The notes under the pieces: model-generated | Told to the model about the DNA's origin: nothing | The model's input: the letters and a program-made list of their open reading frames with translations, nothing else | The model's database searches: none | Part shown: positions 1 through 13,500 of the stretch, piece by piece | How the letters are laid out: the number at the start of each line of letters is the position of its first letter | Position numbering within the stretch: position 1 is the stretch's first letter | Made by a program: the position numbers and the translations under genes | NCBI GenBank assembly: GCA_018907035.1 | Contig: JACCIC010000275.1 | Span: forward strand, 281,001-345,000 | DNA length: 64,000 nt | Direction: 5' to 3' | Origin: Sycobia sp. Sy_11 | Lineage: Eukaryota; Arthropoda; Insecta; Hymenoptera; Epichrysomallidae

Positions 1-700
1 ATCAAGTGGGCGTTATCGTGTATTGAACTTGAAAGGAGTCCAACCGACAAATTTCTCGCAGCTTGCTCGGCTATGTTATGCCGATAAAATCTCAAATGTG
101 CATCGTTAATAAATATATGCGATGATATTATTACGATATTGCGTTATAAAAATTCGAAATAAGATTTTATTGCGTATACCTTTTCTTTTTCTATATATTT
201 ATGCCGGATTTTTATTTATTTCATAATTCTGGCACTGGTATTTTGAATTAACAAATCATCTCTATGTATTTACGAGTGTATGAAAAATATTGTTACAACG
301 ATATTATTGACGAGAAAATCAAAGACCTTAAAATTGATTTAAGCGCAAGTCTAAAGAAAAACGAACAGATTTTATAATAATAGAATTTACTCGGTCTACG
401 AGGCCAGCTTCGATAAATGTATAAAAATTAATTTAATAACTTTTTAAAAACAATTTGCAAATGACGAGTTTAATTTATTTTAGAATTACTCATACTTATT
501 GGAGACGATCGGTCGGATCTCAGAATTTTTCTATATAGATAATGCGAGATAGAATATAGAAATGCTATTGATCCAAATACTTGATCTTTTAAATCTAGAC
601 GTTAATAAATTATATGGTTGAGAATTTACATTCAGAAAGTATAATTGGAATTTCTATTAAACAATGATAAAATTATCGTTTAATTAAGTTTTGTAAATTT

Positions 701-706
701 TTTATT
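701..706 (-). terminator. Candidate polyadenylation signal for Syt12
   Basis: This is the first AATAAA on the minus strand below the Syt12 stop codon, about 780 nt downstream of it. Further AATAAA hexamers follow nearer position 165-225, so several 3' ends are possible. AT-rich sequence yields such hexamers by chance, so this is weak. Confidence 0.25.
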
Positions 707-986
707 TGAATCGTCTTGATTGGTTGTGCCAATACCAATGTAATTCAAATTATTGTAAATCTATATAACCGTCCACTAAATATTATCATTCTCGCTATTA
801 TATAACGGATGAAATGAAGTTATTAACTTTTAATACCCATTGTCTTGTAGTTTTTACGATTAATTAAAAACTACATTCAAAATTCCAGTGTGTCTTATAT
901 TAGAAAAACCTATATATAATTCGATTGTTATACTTCAGAGAACAAATAAATATATCTATATAGTCTTCAGACGTATATTAAAAAAA

Positions 987-989
<3 letters not shown>

Positions 990-1027
<38 letters not shown>
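990..1027. repeat. (TA)n microsatellite
   Basis: Uninterrupted TA run of about 38 bp downstream of Syt12. Confidence 0.97.
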
Positions 1028-1030
<3 letters not shown>

Positions 1031-1255
1031 ATTGAAAAACATTTTAAGTATTTTAAAATATATCCCTTATGCAAGAAAGAGCAAATGTATACGTATATAC
1101 GATAATTTGATACCGATGCACTCTTCGATGCCGCACGTATTTAGGTATTATATATATATATGCATACAAAACATCATAGTACTGTCGTTATGAGACGGGG
1201 CGACAAGTAATAATATTCAATATATTATATACCCAGGAACATTCAGCTGATGCGC

Positions 1256-1256
<1 letters not shown>

Positions 1257-1303
<47 letters not shown>
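1257..1303. repeat. (TA)n microsatellite
   Basis: About 47 bp, in the likely Syt12 3' UTR. Confidence 0.98.
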
Positions 1304-1306
<3 letters not shown>

Positions 1307-1403
1307 AATAATATAAGAAGAGCCAAATCGGGGAAGAGACAGACACAGCGAAGAAGCAACATAATGTATATTATAATATAAGGATAAATTTTGATACTTA
1401 GAA

Positions 1404-1408
<5 letters not shown>

Positions 1409-1454
<46 letters not shown>
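1409..1454. repeat. (TA)n microsatellite
   Basis: About 46 bp, ending 31 nt downstream of the Syt12 stop codon on the transcript. Confidence 0.98.
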
Positions 1455-1455
<1 letters not shown>

Positions 1456-1484
1456 GCGCCTATACATAAATGTAAAATCGGTCG

Positions 1485-1682
1485 TTAATGCAGGGTGTGC
1501 CACATGTCGACCGCCTTCCTCGGTGAGTGGGTCATCCGTAGCCAGTGCTCGCGGCTCGAATTGACGGCTCCGCTGTCGAGATTCGGCCGTACCGTAACGA
1601 TCTCGGGCCCGCCGACGATGCAGGAGCCGACGATCGCGCTGCTGCTGCCGATCAGCTCGCTGCTCGAGTCGAGGACGCAGAT
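1485..1682 (-). CDS. Syt12: Syt12 exon 10: end of C2B, WHTL motif, stop
   Basis: Acceptor CTCGCCCTTGCAG|ATCTGC, preceded on the minus strand by a long T/C-rich tract (complement of 1709-1738). Residues 729-793. [20 protein letters not shown] is C2B loop 3, where only Asp733 remains of the usual three aspartates. [20 protein letters not shown] contains the C-terminal helix and the WHxL motif typical of synaptotagmins. TAA stop at 1485-1487. Confidence 0.95.
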   Translation of the reverse strand: MCVLDSSSELIGSSSAIVGSCIVGGPEIVTVRPNLDSGAVNSSREHWLRMTHSPRKAVDMWHTLH

Positions 1683-4600
1683 CTGCAAGGGCGAGGCAAA
1701 TACAAATAAAAAAGAAAAAAAGAAAAAGGAAGAAACATAAAAGACAATTTTTATTTAACGATTGAATATTTTATTGAATGATTTTTATTATAAAGTGCGG
1801 TTTCTTTTCATACTTTATCATTGTGCAAGGTATGGCATATGGATTTCGTTAAGAATTTTAATGAACATATGAAATATAATGTGTTAAATATCGTGGGTGT
1901 GTATATATAGGATCTAGCGATATGATAATAATTGTGCGCACGATCTAATAGAATTTTACCGATTGTTTAGTTATACAGAAGCGCGACCGAAGCTCCAGTG
2001 GTGCGCGGATTTTTTTCTCGCGCGCTCGATCTAGTTTTGAAATGGGATTCAGCGTGTTGGTATTTTGAGATATTATCATTTAATAGAGATTCTGCTTTTA
2101 TCAATTTTCATTAGTTATATATATAGTCCTGTGAAGTTTGTTTTTCATCAAAAAAGAAAAAAAGAAAAAAAGTACGAACTTGATGCTAAAGTAAAAGTAT
2201 TGCTTTTGCTAGTACTATATACCGTTAAGTTATCATATGTTTCTTAATTTATTTTTATTTATCAAAAAACTTATTTACATAACAGATCCAAAAGTTTGTG
2301 ATATTACAATTGTAGAGTTCGTAAAAGTTTTTATCAATATTCCATTAACAAACAACAGAAATGCCAAATTTTACCGAATGATTACTATCACTAGCCAAGA
2401 AATTATTGAGCTAATTTCACAAAGTACGCATTGAGAGATTTGAAAAAGGAACATTTTTATGAATTTTGAAACAAATTTCCCATCCTCTATACTTAAAAAA
2501 TTAATTTAAATAAAATCAAATTAACGCATCGCGTCTATGCTACGTCGATAGGATTTCGTATGCAAAAAAATTCATAAAGATGGAAATTGAAGAATGGGGA
2601 TATCCCGGGGATATCTCCACGATGAAATGAGGTATTTGATCGAGCTTGACGAAATCGAAAAGAGTGAGACCTGTAAATTAAGATGGGGCCAAAAGCGCCT
2701 TCTTGCAGTTTCAGATTAGAATGGTCCACAAATCATGCTGGGTGAAACAATTATTAAGCCAGATTGAGGTTTGAGTGTAATAAAAATCGTAAAAAATGTA
2801 TGATCACGTTTGTATAAACTTGTGTGGTTGTGTTATAGTTGCATTAATTTAGTTTAGGAGTCTCGGTCTATTAACAGGTCAATTGATATAATCAAAATCT
2901 TATCAAAACTTATTTTGGTCCTGTTGCCCACTAAATTAGTTCTTTTTTTAAAATTTATAATAGAGCAAAATTAAATTTAATACGGCGTGCCTACATTTCG
3001 AGCCATTGTCTTCGTATTAACGCATCACATAATATTGACAAATATGGCAATGAAATAATTTAAAACTATATCTTTAAGCGGTTCATGGAAGCAAGTAATA
3101 GACATTGTTAAATTTCAAGTATGACCGAAATTTTTGCTAATATAAGCGCGACATTAATAAAGAAACGGCATAATAATGTACGGGCAATAACAGAGCTGCT
3201 GGCCAGACACGCGTTCTTGAAGATTTGTATTTGTACGTATAAGAGAGCGGTTCGTACATGACTTTTTAATACGTAAAACTTTTATAATCTGTTTTTAACT
3301 TCTTTTAATCAAAATGCATGTTTGATATATTAGTTCGATTGTGTGCTATATGGGTCGTTTTCTAAATCAAACGTTTCTCGACCAACTGTTCTTGATTCCA
3401 CATCATTACAGCAGTAAAATTAATTCTCTTTCCTCTCACCACTATCTTATGCGGCGGATGAAATATTTGTACAGCAATTAGTTATGATTTTAAAGTATTT
3501 CGCAAATTGTACCAAGAGCAATGTTTTACTATTGATCCGATCGTAAACATAATTATTCGCCCGTATATCATTCGAAGCGCAATCGACATTATCCCCGTAG
3601 AAATCCATAACTATATTTCGACCCCTCCCTCTCCCGTTCGTCGCGGTTGGCGCCGGCCGTACGCTCTCTGAATTGCAGGGTAAAATTATGCGACGCGGCA
3701 TTGAGATCGACCGGCTGTTTCGTCCGATGGCTTCCTTCTTTTTTTTTTTTCTTCCTTTCCTCGTCCTTGCGCTTTGATTCGAGAGCATAGGCAGCGATCG
3801 CGTCTCCCGAGCAAGTGGGCAGGGAGGAAATTCAATTAGATCCTTCGTTAATCCACACCTTCTTTCGATATTTCATCGATGCCAAAGGGTCGATTTTCTT
3901 GGTATTTTCCTACCCGAGGTAAAATCTCGCCAAGATAGTTCGGTAGTATGGAATTTCGATTTATTTCTCCGGCTTCTCTGTACAAAACGTGCTTAAGCAG
4001 CGTTCGATACATTTTGGTATACCGAAGCTTCTGTAATTCACGTACTTTTAGGTATGTAATATTATTATGAAACAACTCTTCTGCATTGGAGCGAATTTTG
4101 CTAAAGGGCGCGAAACAATGGACGTTTATCGGATTTTTATCATTAATCCTTGAGGTTGCGAGAAATTCCACAAGCAATAGTGAGCCTCCGAGTGTCGCAA
4201 GCTTTTCTCTCACAAAGTAATAAAAAAGAAAAAACAGCAGCGGAAATTGAAGTTACGGAGTACTGGTTGTTGTAAAGTTACTTTCAAGTTGCACACGTTG
4301 CATCCTTTATTTAAGAAATATCGTAAAGACACTCGCGAAAGGACTCGAAGGTATAAGAAAAGACCGTAATTTGACAGACGGGTGAAATTTTTCTAGCTAA
4401 AAGTTACGCCTCCGCGTGCGTAAGAATCGCAAGACGACGAGATATTTTGTATAATATTTATGTTTTTTTTTTCAAACTAAGATTCATTCTAATTCAATAT
4501 ACATACATACGCGCGCGCGCGTGTATGTGTGTGTGTGTGTATTTATACTCGAGTTTTGAGTAAGGGAATATTCTTATCTCATAGAATATTTACTCAAATT

Positions 4601-5192
4601 TCTGTATAAATTTTGATAGCAACATCGCTATATATTATATAAAGTTACTCGGGAGCTGTATCAATTTTACTCGAAAAGAGTTTAAATATAACTTTGTGGA
4701 TAAAATAGACTCGGCAAAAATAAATAAAATATGTATTTTTATATTCTAAAAATAGTTCCAGTGTTACGATTAATTTATCAAATATAATGTGAAATTTTCT
4801 CTTCGTTCAATCGTTTTAAAATTTTAAAATTATTATAGAATGGACTCGATGCTTGATAAGAATTCGTACACGTCAATATAAGCGTTGCGCTATTTTTATA
4901 CCTACTTTTTCTTTAGTTTTCGAGTAAAAATTCGAGCAATATACGATTCATTTTTATTCAAATGGTTTATTGGTTATTTCGGTTTCTTCGTTTGTGACTA
5001 ATTCGTTCTCTAAATTTCGAGTAATATTTATTTTGTCCGTGTATGTCAAGGCTGGCTCACAATAGTAACGAACGAGATAAGTGTCTAGGCTCCGGTTGAG
5101 GGTGGGATTCCGAGCCCAGATCAAGTCGCTCCCTTAAACAAATTTGTAAATAAGATTCGTAAATAAGTTGACTTTTCTGCTAAATCACTGTA

Positions 5193-5238
<46 letters not shown>

Positions 5239-6242
5239 TATACATACATATGAACTCGTTCATTGTTTTCGTATTTTGCATAATCGATACTTTTCATTTC
5301 CATAACACCGATCTAGAAAAGGAAAGGGCCCGTGACACTTATTCATCAGCTCGCCGAATACAATATTATCGCAGCGGCTATCTTTACGGCGCGTAATTTT
5401 CTTTTATGCCTTTCATATTTTCTTTCTTCTTTCTATTTCTACGCATTCTTATTTATACATTTGTCTTTTAAAATTAGCAGTTAAAGGGACATTATAATAG
5501 CTTAGCTATTCGTTTCTCGTTAACGTAATTTTTTTATTATAATCATTCTACATAATAAAAATTGTGCTATGATTCTAAATTTTAATAGTTAAAAAAAAAC
5601 CCATTGCTTTTATACTCTCGTCTTCGAAAAAAGTAAGCGCAAGAAGTTGCAAGAGGAGAAGAGAAGAATAAAATAGGCTAAATTATGATTCCAGCGGGAG
5701 CGATGCAAGGACGATAAAAGAGCGGGTCTGGGCACATACACGCGCGAGGCACGCGCGTATCGCGTATATTCGATTTTTCATGCCTGTTTGAAGAGCGCGC
5801 GGTATATAAGGCGTTTCCCATACACTTAGACTCGCAGCGCGTAAAGTGATTTATTGGGAAATAATCCCCCCCCCCCCCAATGCCCCCGCATCCAAGATTT
5901 GATGGTATAGTTGACAAATATTATGCTATTAAACGAACAAGTGGGTCGTGATGTCGGATGTCCGAGTCGTGCAATAGTCGCACGATTTAAAGTCGATTTT
6001 TTTCCCCAAGATGTTGCAGCTAAAGTTAACAAAATAACTATATAGTCAGAGTCAGCGTATCTGATTTGACAAAATTAGTAATTTTCGCCTGCTCAACGCT
6101 CGCGGAAGGAACCTATACTCAAAAAATTAAATTTTTTTTTATACGTTACAAATTTGATCCTCTTCTATTGTCCGAGATGCTTTTTGTGTAATCTATCTAT
6201 ATTGGCAGAAGATATAATTTGTGTGCGCCCCCCCGCGCGCGC

Positions 6243-6275
<33 letters not shown>

Positions 6276-7411
6276 AGGGCGCGTGATTCACCATAGCGTA
6301 CCTCGATGGCGGTCGACGCGAGCGCGGTCGCCGGCACGTTGAACGTCATCGCCTCGTTCCAGACCGGGCAGCGCGTCGACTTGCAGACCGCCGTCTTCTT
6401 CTTCTTCACGCGGCGCTCGCCGCACAGCAGGCCGACCTTGACGAAGGGATCGAGGCTCTCCTTGCCCGGCGCCGGGAACAGGTTGCGCGCCTTGATCACG
6501 ACCAGGGTGAGACGCTCGGCCGAGGGCAGATACGAGAGCGAGAGCAGGACCTCCTGGGTCTCCTCGGGCGGTCGGCGCTCGCGGCCGATCTCGCCCCAGA
6601 CCTCGATCGGCGAGCTCGAGGCCGAGAGCTCGAGCTCGTCGAGGGCGATGCGCACCGAGCCGACGACGTCGTTGCGGGAGAAGCGGTCGTCGTCCAGGAC
6701 CTGCGGCGTGGGCAGGGTGAGAGAGGGGGGAGGTACATGTATAAGCGAGAGCGGCACATCTGGTGGGGGGTTTGCTTTGGCGTAGGCACGTAACTTTATT
6801 ATATGTATGGTATATATTTATATATAGAATTTAATAAATATTTATTTGAATTTTTCTAAGTAAATGCTTTACTTATTTACTTAAATTAATAAAACTTTTT
6901 CTGAAAAAATGAAAAGATGCACAGAGAAATGTTCTTTAATCAAATAAGTAATTTTTTGAATCGATAAAAAATTACTTAACAAAAAATTCGTTATTTGCGA
7001 GGTTTCAACTAAATATTTCTTTGAATTTATAAAACTTTTTTGATCATATAGACTGTATAAAAATTCATTATCTATCTATATTGCGAATGAAATATTCCTG
7101 AATCTTTATACTGGAAACTAAGAATTCTATCGAAATTCTGCTAGAAGCACATTCGACTCAAAATTTTCTGTAAGCGACGATGAAAGTTTTTAATTTTTGA
7201 AATTTTGAATTTTTGAACCATTAAAAATAAAGTAGGTGTAATTACCTATAATTTGAATCTTTATATCGATCTTAATTGGTCAACATAAATTTTAAACAAA
7301 GAGGCGTATCATGGTTGGTAAGGAGCACTCTATATATAGACAGTACCATCCTTACGGGATATTTAGTGGGCCCAGAGTCTCCAAGTTAGGGGATCCTCGC
7401 TTTGAAAATAA

Positions 7412-7469
<58 letters not shown>

Positions 7470-8221
7470 TTTTAATATAGTATTAAAATTTTTTAAACAA
7501 GATTTATTTAATTTTTCGTCTAACTTTTTAATACAGAATTACCAATTGTTGAAAGCTTTTTTCCTCATATTTAAATTGTCATATTTAGTTCACTAACTTT
7601 GTCCAGTTGAATTATTTTTATCTCGACTAGTTGTTTTGTTCATAAAAGATAATATTTTAGTCAGATTCGAAATTAAAGCTCTATGCTATTAATTTTTCGT
7701 CTATTTCTAGCACCGGTAAGATATAATACATTTATTTTTTCATTAATTTTATTAATTGAAGTTCAAAAAAAATATCGATATACTAATAATCGTATTAGAC
7801 AGATATATATACAAATAAATTCGTATTGACTTTCTCGAAACTAAAAAGCATGTCTCAATAAAATTCTTCTGCATCGCGGAAAAAAAAATTTAATGTATAA
7901 AAATATTCTGACATCTATAATTTTTTTTAATATATATAAATCAATTAAGAAAGATAAAAACTGAACAGTAACTAAATTAAATGGTTATACTTTAGATCTA
8001 TTCTTAAATATTTGCTGATCTCTTTTCGAAGTCTTAAATACTTAAAATAAAAAAATAACAATTGAATCAAAACAATTGAATCACAACTATTTTTTTAAAT
8101 TAACTGAAATTATAACTCTTTAAGAATTAGTTCTACAAATGATTAAATTATATACGTTATTAATATTTTGGATGACTATTCAAATTTTTGAAAATTCGAT
8201 TCACTGAAAGGGGGTCCCAGC

Positions 8222-8298
<77 letters not shown>

Positions 8299-8630
8299 AC
8301 ACACACACACACACACACACGCGGCTAAATTGACCGACGCGGCCATATTAGCGCCCAGTATTATTGTAATTTATACTATTTCAGCGACGACATCTTTTTA
8401 ATCACACCGGGCACAAAGATGATCTATATAGTATACATCCCCCCCCCCCCCAAGGCGATCGCGTTTCTGGGCGAGTCTTCTACGTACAATAGGATGGGCT
8501 CTTTAAAAAATAGAAAGTACACCCCATCCCTCCTTCGACCACACCGCGAAAAAGTATATCGCCCCCCCTCCAGAGTATATACAATTACAATATATACTCA
8601 GGATTCAGTTTTCAGTCGTAGCTTCGAGGA

Positions 8631-8719
<89 letters not shown>

Positions 8720-10535
8720 GGAACAAGTCGCCTTTTAAAACTTTTTCCACTGGAGGTCGATTCTATATACATTTGGTTGCTATTTATATATATATACACG
8801 CGCGAAAGCAGTGGCTTTTCATTAGTCTCTTTTTTTACATATGTATACATAGGAGTTCAATATCCTTTGCTTTTTAATGTTCATGGGTGTAGCAAGCTTT
8901 ATCCGTCGAATAAAATTATTATTAATTAAATATATGTTATATAAAATTGGAGCGTCCAAGTTAATTAATAATACATACAGTTGATATCAGTCTAATTTCA
9001 AATATTTTACAAATTAATAGATTGTTTAACCATTTAAAATGATAGAAAAATTCGTATATCAGTTATTTCTGTTAAACAGTAGCAGTGAAATTTATCTATT
9101 GTTAAGTAAAGTATTGTATGTAGAAATATTCAGTTTCGCTATTGAAATCGTTGAAAAGATCAAGAATAGAATACATCCCAGACGGCTTACTTTTCTAAAC
9201 TGAAAATTATTTAAAATACTTTGAAAACTAATTATTTGTAGAAGTAACTTTGAATAAGATAAACATTACGAAGCCTTTTAAAATTTACTACATGTTTTTT
9301 TTAAATAGCATCAAGATCTATTCATTAATTATTACGGACACGTGAACTTTTCAACCCAAATATACAGCAAGATTTATTATAGATTTCACGTCGACTTTTC
9401 CATTGCTGAATGCTCTAATAACTTCAATACATTTACATAATTTTAAAAGTTAAATAATTAAAATTTTCAAAATATAAAGAGCTTTTGAATTTCGGTATAA
9501 ATAAATTTAATGCCCAAATCTTTCTGATATGCAATGTATGATGAGACTTTAATCTTCACGAAATTTCAAATCGAGATATCGTTTCGTTTTTAAGGGAATG
9601 CCAGAGTAAAAATTGGCGGTCATAATACGCAAAAGATTTGTCTCGATTAAACAACTTTGGAATATTGTGGATAGCAAAATACTCTTAAGCGAGGTAGCTG
9701 TAACTAAGAAAAAAACTTTGGCGCGGTTGCAATTTGTGCTAAGCAAAAATTCGACGTGAAAGTTGCAAAATACGACGCGAGACGGTAACATCATTTTACT
9801 AAGAAACCGTCGCGAACTCTTTGACATCCCCTTAAGTCATTGGGGGTCAAAGTTGGTATTTCTTCACGAGTTCGTAAGTTTCTACTGTTCGCATTATATT
9901 CTTATAAATTCGATTCATATTCTATTAAAATTTGGTAATTATATCAGTACTCTATTCATCGTTTCCTGGAATTTATTATTTTTGAAGATTTGTTATTATT
10001 TATTTATTATTTTTCAAGATCTTTTTTTTCCTACAAAATTCCATTTCGAAATTGCTATTTTAAAGTGAATGGGTCAACTCTAGCAAAAGTCGTAACTTTG
10101 GTCTCCAGTATCATAAGAACTTAAGGCAGTTTCGAGATGAAACTTCAGGAAGACAAAATATTTACTATAATTTTTAATATATTTGAAATTAAAATTCGAG
10201 GGCAAAATCAGACGAGAAATAATTCCGGTAGCTCTTTTAATTCAGCGTTCGATTTAAATACACAATTTATATTTATTTCAATATTGTTGAAAAAAAATCA
10301 TCTATTATAAATTGAATTTTTCTGAAACGTTTCTTTAATTTTTTGGATTCTGTAAGTACAATATTTCAATTGAATACGGCATTTAATGCATAAATTTCTC
10401 ATTTATTCAGACTAAGTTGTCGACAATTTCATTTATATATTCTTATTTTTCAAAAAGTTCCATGGAATTTTTGGCATTCCAGAATATTCCCTGAAACGAG
10501 AAATGAACGTGTAACGAATCATATATATTCGAAGC

Positions 10536-10591
<56 letters not shown>

Positions 10592-13500
10592 CTCGCGCTA
10601 TATATTAAATTCTTTCTTGCTTCAAACGAATAATCCTCTCTAAGATATACCGTGAGTAATTTTAATTTATGGAGTCAAATATGATCTATAGAATTACTCT
10701 ATTTGCGAAAAGATAGTTGAGACGCATAAGTGAACTAGGCCGAAGTGGAAGAATTTTGATCTTGATAATTTTTACGATAGTTTAAGGGTAATGCTGTTTT
10801 TTCTCAAATGGCAATTCCATTTTTAAGTTAAATAAATATAAATATATATATATATATATATATACATATATATATACACACAAACATACATGCCTTTTCT
10901 TTAATTCTTTGTGAAATGTTTAATAAACAGGCGATTTCTGGGCCCAGGTTTTTGCTTAGTAACGATCTTCAAAATTGATCACAAGGTTAAAATCAGTGGC
11001 ACACTTTAAATTCAATCCCAGTTCACTTTCGTAGGTAAACCCAAATTCTGTCTCGTTGTTGTTATTGCAAATAGACTACCTTTTAAGCAGGCGCTCAGGC
11101 TCGTGCAGATTACAATTATAGAATTTGTCTGGTGCAAGCGCCCTCCCTCGAGACGATCGAGTAGAGCATATATATATATATAGGCTTGACGAGGTACCTG
11201 GAGCAGGAGCGTCTTGTCCTGCAGCTCCTCGTGGCTGACGGGGAACTTGAAGTGCTGATCGAAGCAGGGATTCGGATCGTTGCGGTGGATCGAGGTCTGC
11301 CGCTTGCGCGCGTCCACCTCCGGGCTGAGGGTCAGCCTGACGTAGGGGTCGTGGAAGCCGCCATGCTCGCTGCCGGCGAGCTCGTGGGCCTCGATCAGGT
11401 GGACGTTCAGGTCGGACTTGTCGAAGTCGTAGCTGAGCTGCATGTGCAGCTGGCCGAGGCTCTTGCCGGATCTGCGTGCGTGCGCGCGCATTTTTTAATT
11501 TCTCTCGTTTTTGGGTCGAATTTTCGTTTATTGTTTTGTTTTTTGTTTTTTTTTTTTTTGCACGCATATAATTATATACGTTTATGTATAGCATTGAATT
11601 TCGGTGTATCAAATTTAATAACGATCGCGGTATAGTGCAAATTTTATTAAATTACGCACCGTGCAGAAATAATTGCGAGCAGAGCGAGAGACTGTATAAT
11701 TCATACGACGAATAAATAATACATCGCGTACGCTGGCGTATTTGAGAACTTTCCAAGATTATCGAGAATTGCGAATGGATTAGAATTTAATCCGAGTCTT
11801 TCGGAGTTTAATACGCTTTCGAAATTTTATTAAAATTATACGATTAAGTTCGTCAACTGGCTAATCTGATGATAGTGTAAGCGCCCAATTTGAAGTATTG
11901 CTAAATTCATTTTCAACGATTATAAAATAAGTTTTATACTCAGAAAAACTTCTTAATAAATAAAGATTGTAAATTTTTTTTAGAAAATTTCGCATATTCT
12001 TGAGTAAGTCCGTGTCTTGGATGTTTTGGAAGTGAATTTCTTCGGAATTTTCTTTAGTTACTTCGTATTTTTATTAACAAACCTTCAAATAAATATCTGC
12101 CAAACTACAACTAACATAGTAAAATATCCCCATTTATATTTACACACTAATAACTAATTCATAAAAAAATCCTGATGTCGAAATCATTGTCTTGCGTATT
12201 ATTCTACATTTAAGCTACAGCCTCGATTCATTTTCTGCACTCATTCATTTTCTTTCTTTTTTTGCACGGTTTCTAGAACGTTATGTATAGGGGCAATCAA
12301 TATTTAGGTCACTCTTGATTTCTACATAAATCTTTTCTTATATGGAAAATTACAACGGCGGTTGATGTTTTAGATTAATTATTGTTAAGATTATTTAGTT
12401 CGTAATTTTTTCAATCGTACTCGATCGATACGACTGTTCTCTGTTCCAAATATCACGAAATCTTCGCGGAAGTTAATGCTAATGGATAATATAGAATAAC
12501 GGATTAATTTTCTGTTTCGAATTTCTCATCGGCATATATAAAGTTTTATATCTTTTGATTATTCTATTTTAACAAAGTTATAATCCAAGAAAAGAAGTAT
12601 CTTTCATCTCATTATGTGTATTACTATAGGGCAAATTATTTCTTAGAAAGAAACTCTCGATCAACGCACAATTCGTAGATGAATTGACCGTCGGGGGCTT
12701 TAACTCTGTATAGTTTAGCGAATTGATTTAACTCTGTATAGTTTAGCGAATAATATCGTTAGATAACCATGTAATACGTTTACACATCCACTCTGTTCAT
12801 CAGTTATCAAACACGCGTATATACATCCACTTTAATTTTCATATCGCCCTCGAAGAAACTAATTACGGAGGCTTGGGTAGAATTAAATTACAACGAACTT
12901 CGGTCCGTAGTCATGTACTAATAACGGATCCATCTACGAGAAGCCCTCTTCTAACCTCCACGTGCGAGTAACATATACTCGCCAACGCACGTATAGATTT
13001 TGCTCAGCGTGCCCTAATCGCCTACGCTTGTCTTTTCTTTTTTTTTTTTTTTCACCGACAGAAGGAAAATCACGAATTTTTCGAAGGATTATTTTTGGAG
13101 GCAGATTATTCTTTATATAGATAGAAATTCGTCCATACATTTTGATGTCGCGATGCTTCGTTAGTCCGGTTCACAATCGCGTCTTCGGGCTTGATTAATA
13201 TATACGAGTAGAAAAAAACGAAGATAATTTTTCAATTTTTCAGCAGAGGATATAATTCTTATCGAGATTCGGACGAAACTGGCCAATAACAATTTTCCCA
13301 ACAGGTATTAAACGAGCGCTTCCGATGAGCCGTACCGATCAGCGTTACTTATTAGTCCCAGCAATAGCAGCTCGAATCTTTCGTCTTTTCAGCGTTCGTA
13401 ATATTAAGACAAAGAATCCTTTTGTAAAGCCTCGTTATTTCTCTCGCGCAGCATCAAGTCGATCGATGCTCGTGGCTTTGTAAGTATTTTCGCTGGTCTT

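Larger units (their letters stand above)
1..1484 (-). other. Syt12 3' UTR and downstream AT-rich sequence
   Basis: No coding signal on either strand. The stop codon is followed within 31 nt by a (TA)n tract and another lies about 180 nt on, so a transcript from Syt12 would carry two long UA repeats in its 3' UTR. Confidence 0.5.
1683..6301 (-). other. Syt12 intron 9
   Basis: GT-AG intron of about 4.6 kb. It holds a (TA)n tract at 5197-5235, poly-C at about 5866-5878 and a compound (GC)n(GT)n at 6234-6274, just inside the donor. An open minus frame at 3848-4213 (about 120 codons) is not recognisable and has no codon bias like the Syt12 exons. Several short TACTCG/CGAGTA motifs recur at 4545-5025. 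Confidence 0.75.
6701..11197 (-). other. Syt12 intron 8
   Basis: About 4.5 kb, GT-AG, between the two C2-domain exons. Contains microsatellites at 7415-7466, 8224-8320, 8634-8719 and 10540-10590, and a perfect 12-bp stem at 6946-6977. An open minus frame at 9549-9827 matches nothing I recognise. Confidence 0.75.

Noticed and set aside
1243..1503. Open frames reading Tyr-Ile-Tyr-Ile across TA tracts, here and throughout the window
   Set aside because: They are translations of (TA)n microsatellites, with no other coding signal.
3848..4213. Minus-strand frame of about 120 codons in intron 9
   Set aside because: No recognisable domain, composition like the intron, no splice or promoter support. 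Its length is plausible by chance over 64 kb in six frames.
6306..6785. Long plus-strand frame opposite exon 9
   Set aside because: It is the antisense shadow of the C2B exon.
8224..8320. CRISPR-like or satellite array
   Set aside because: It is a simple CA microsatellite without spacers; no CRISPR-type array exists in the window.
9549..9827. Minus-strand frame of about 92 codons in intron 8
   Set aside because: Hydrophobic stretches but no family resemblance and no exon-like codon use.
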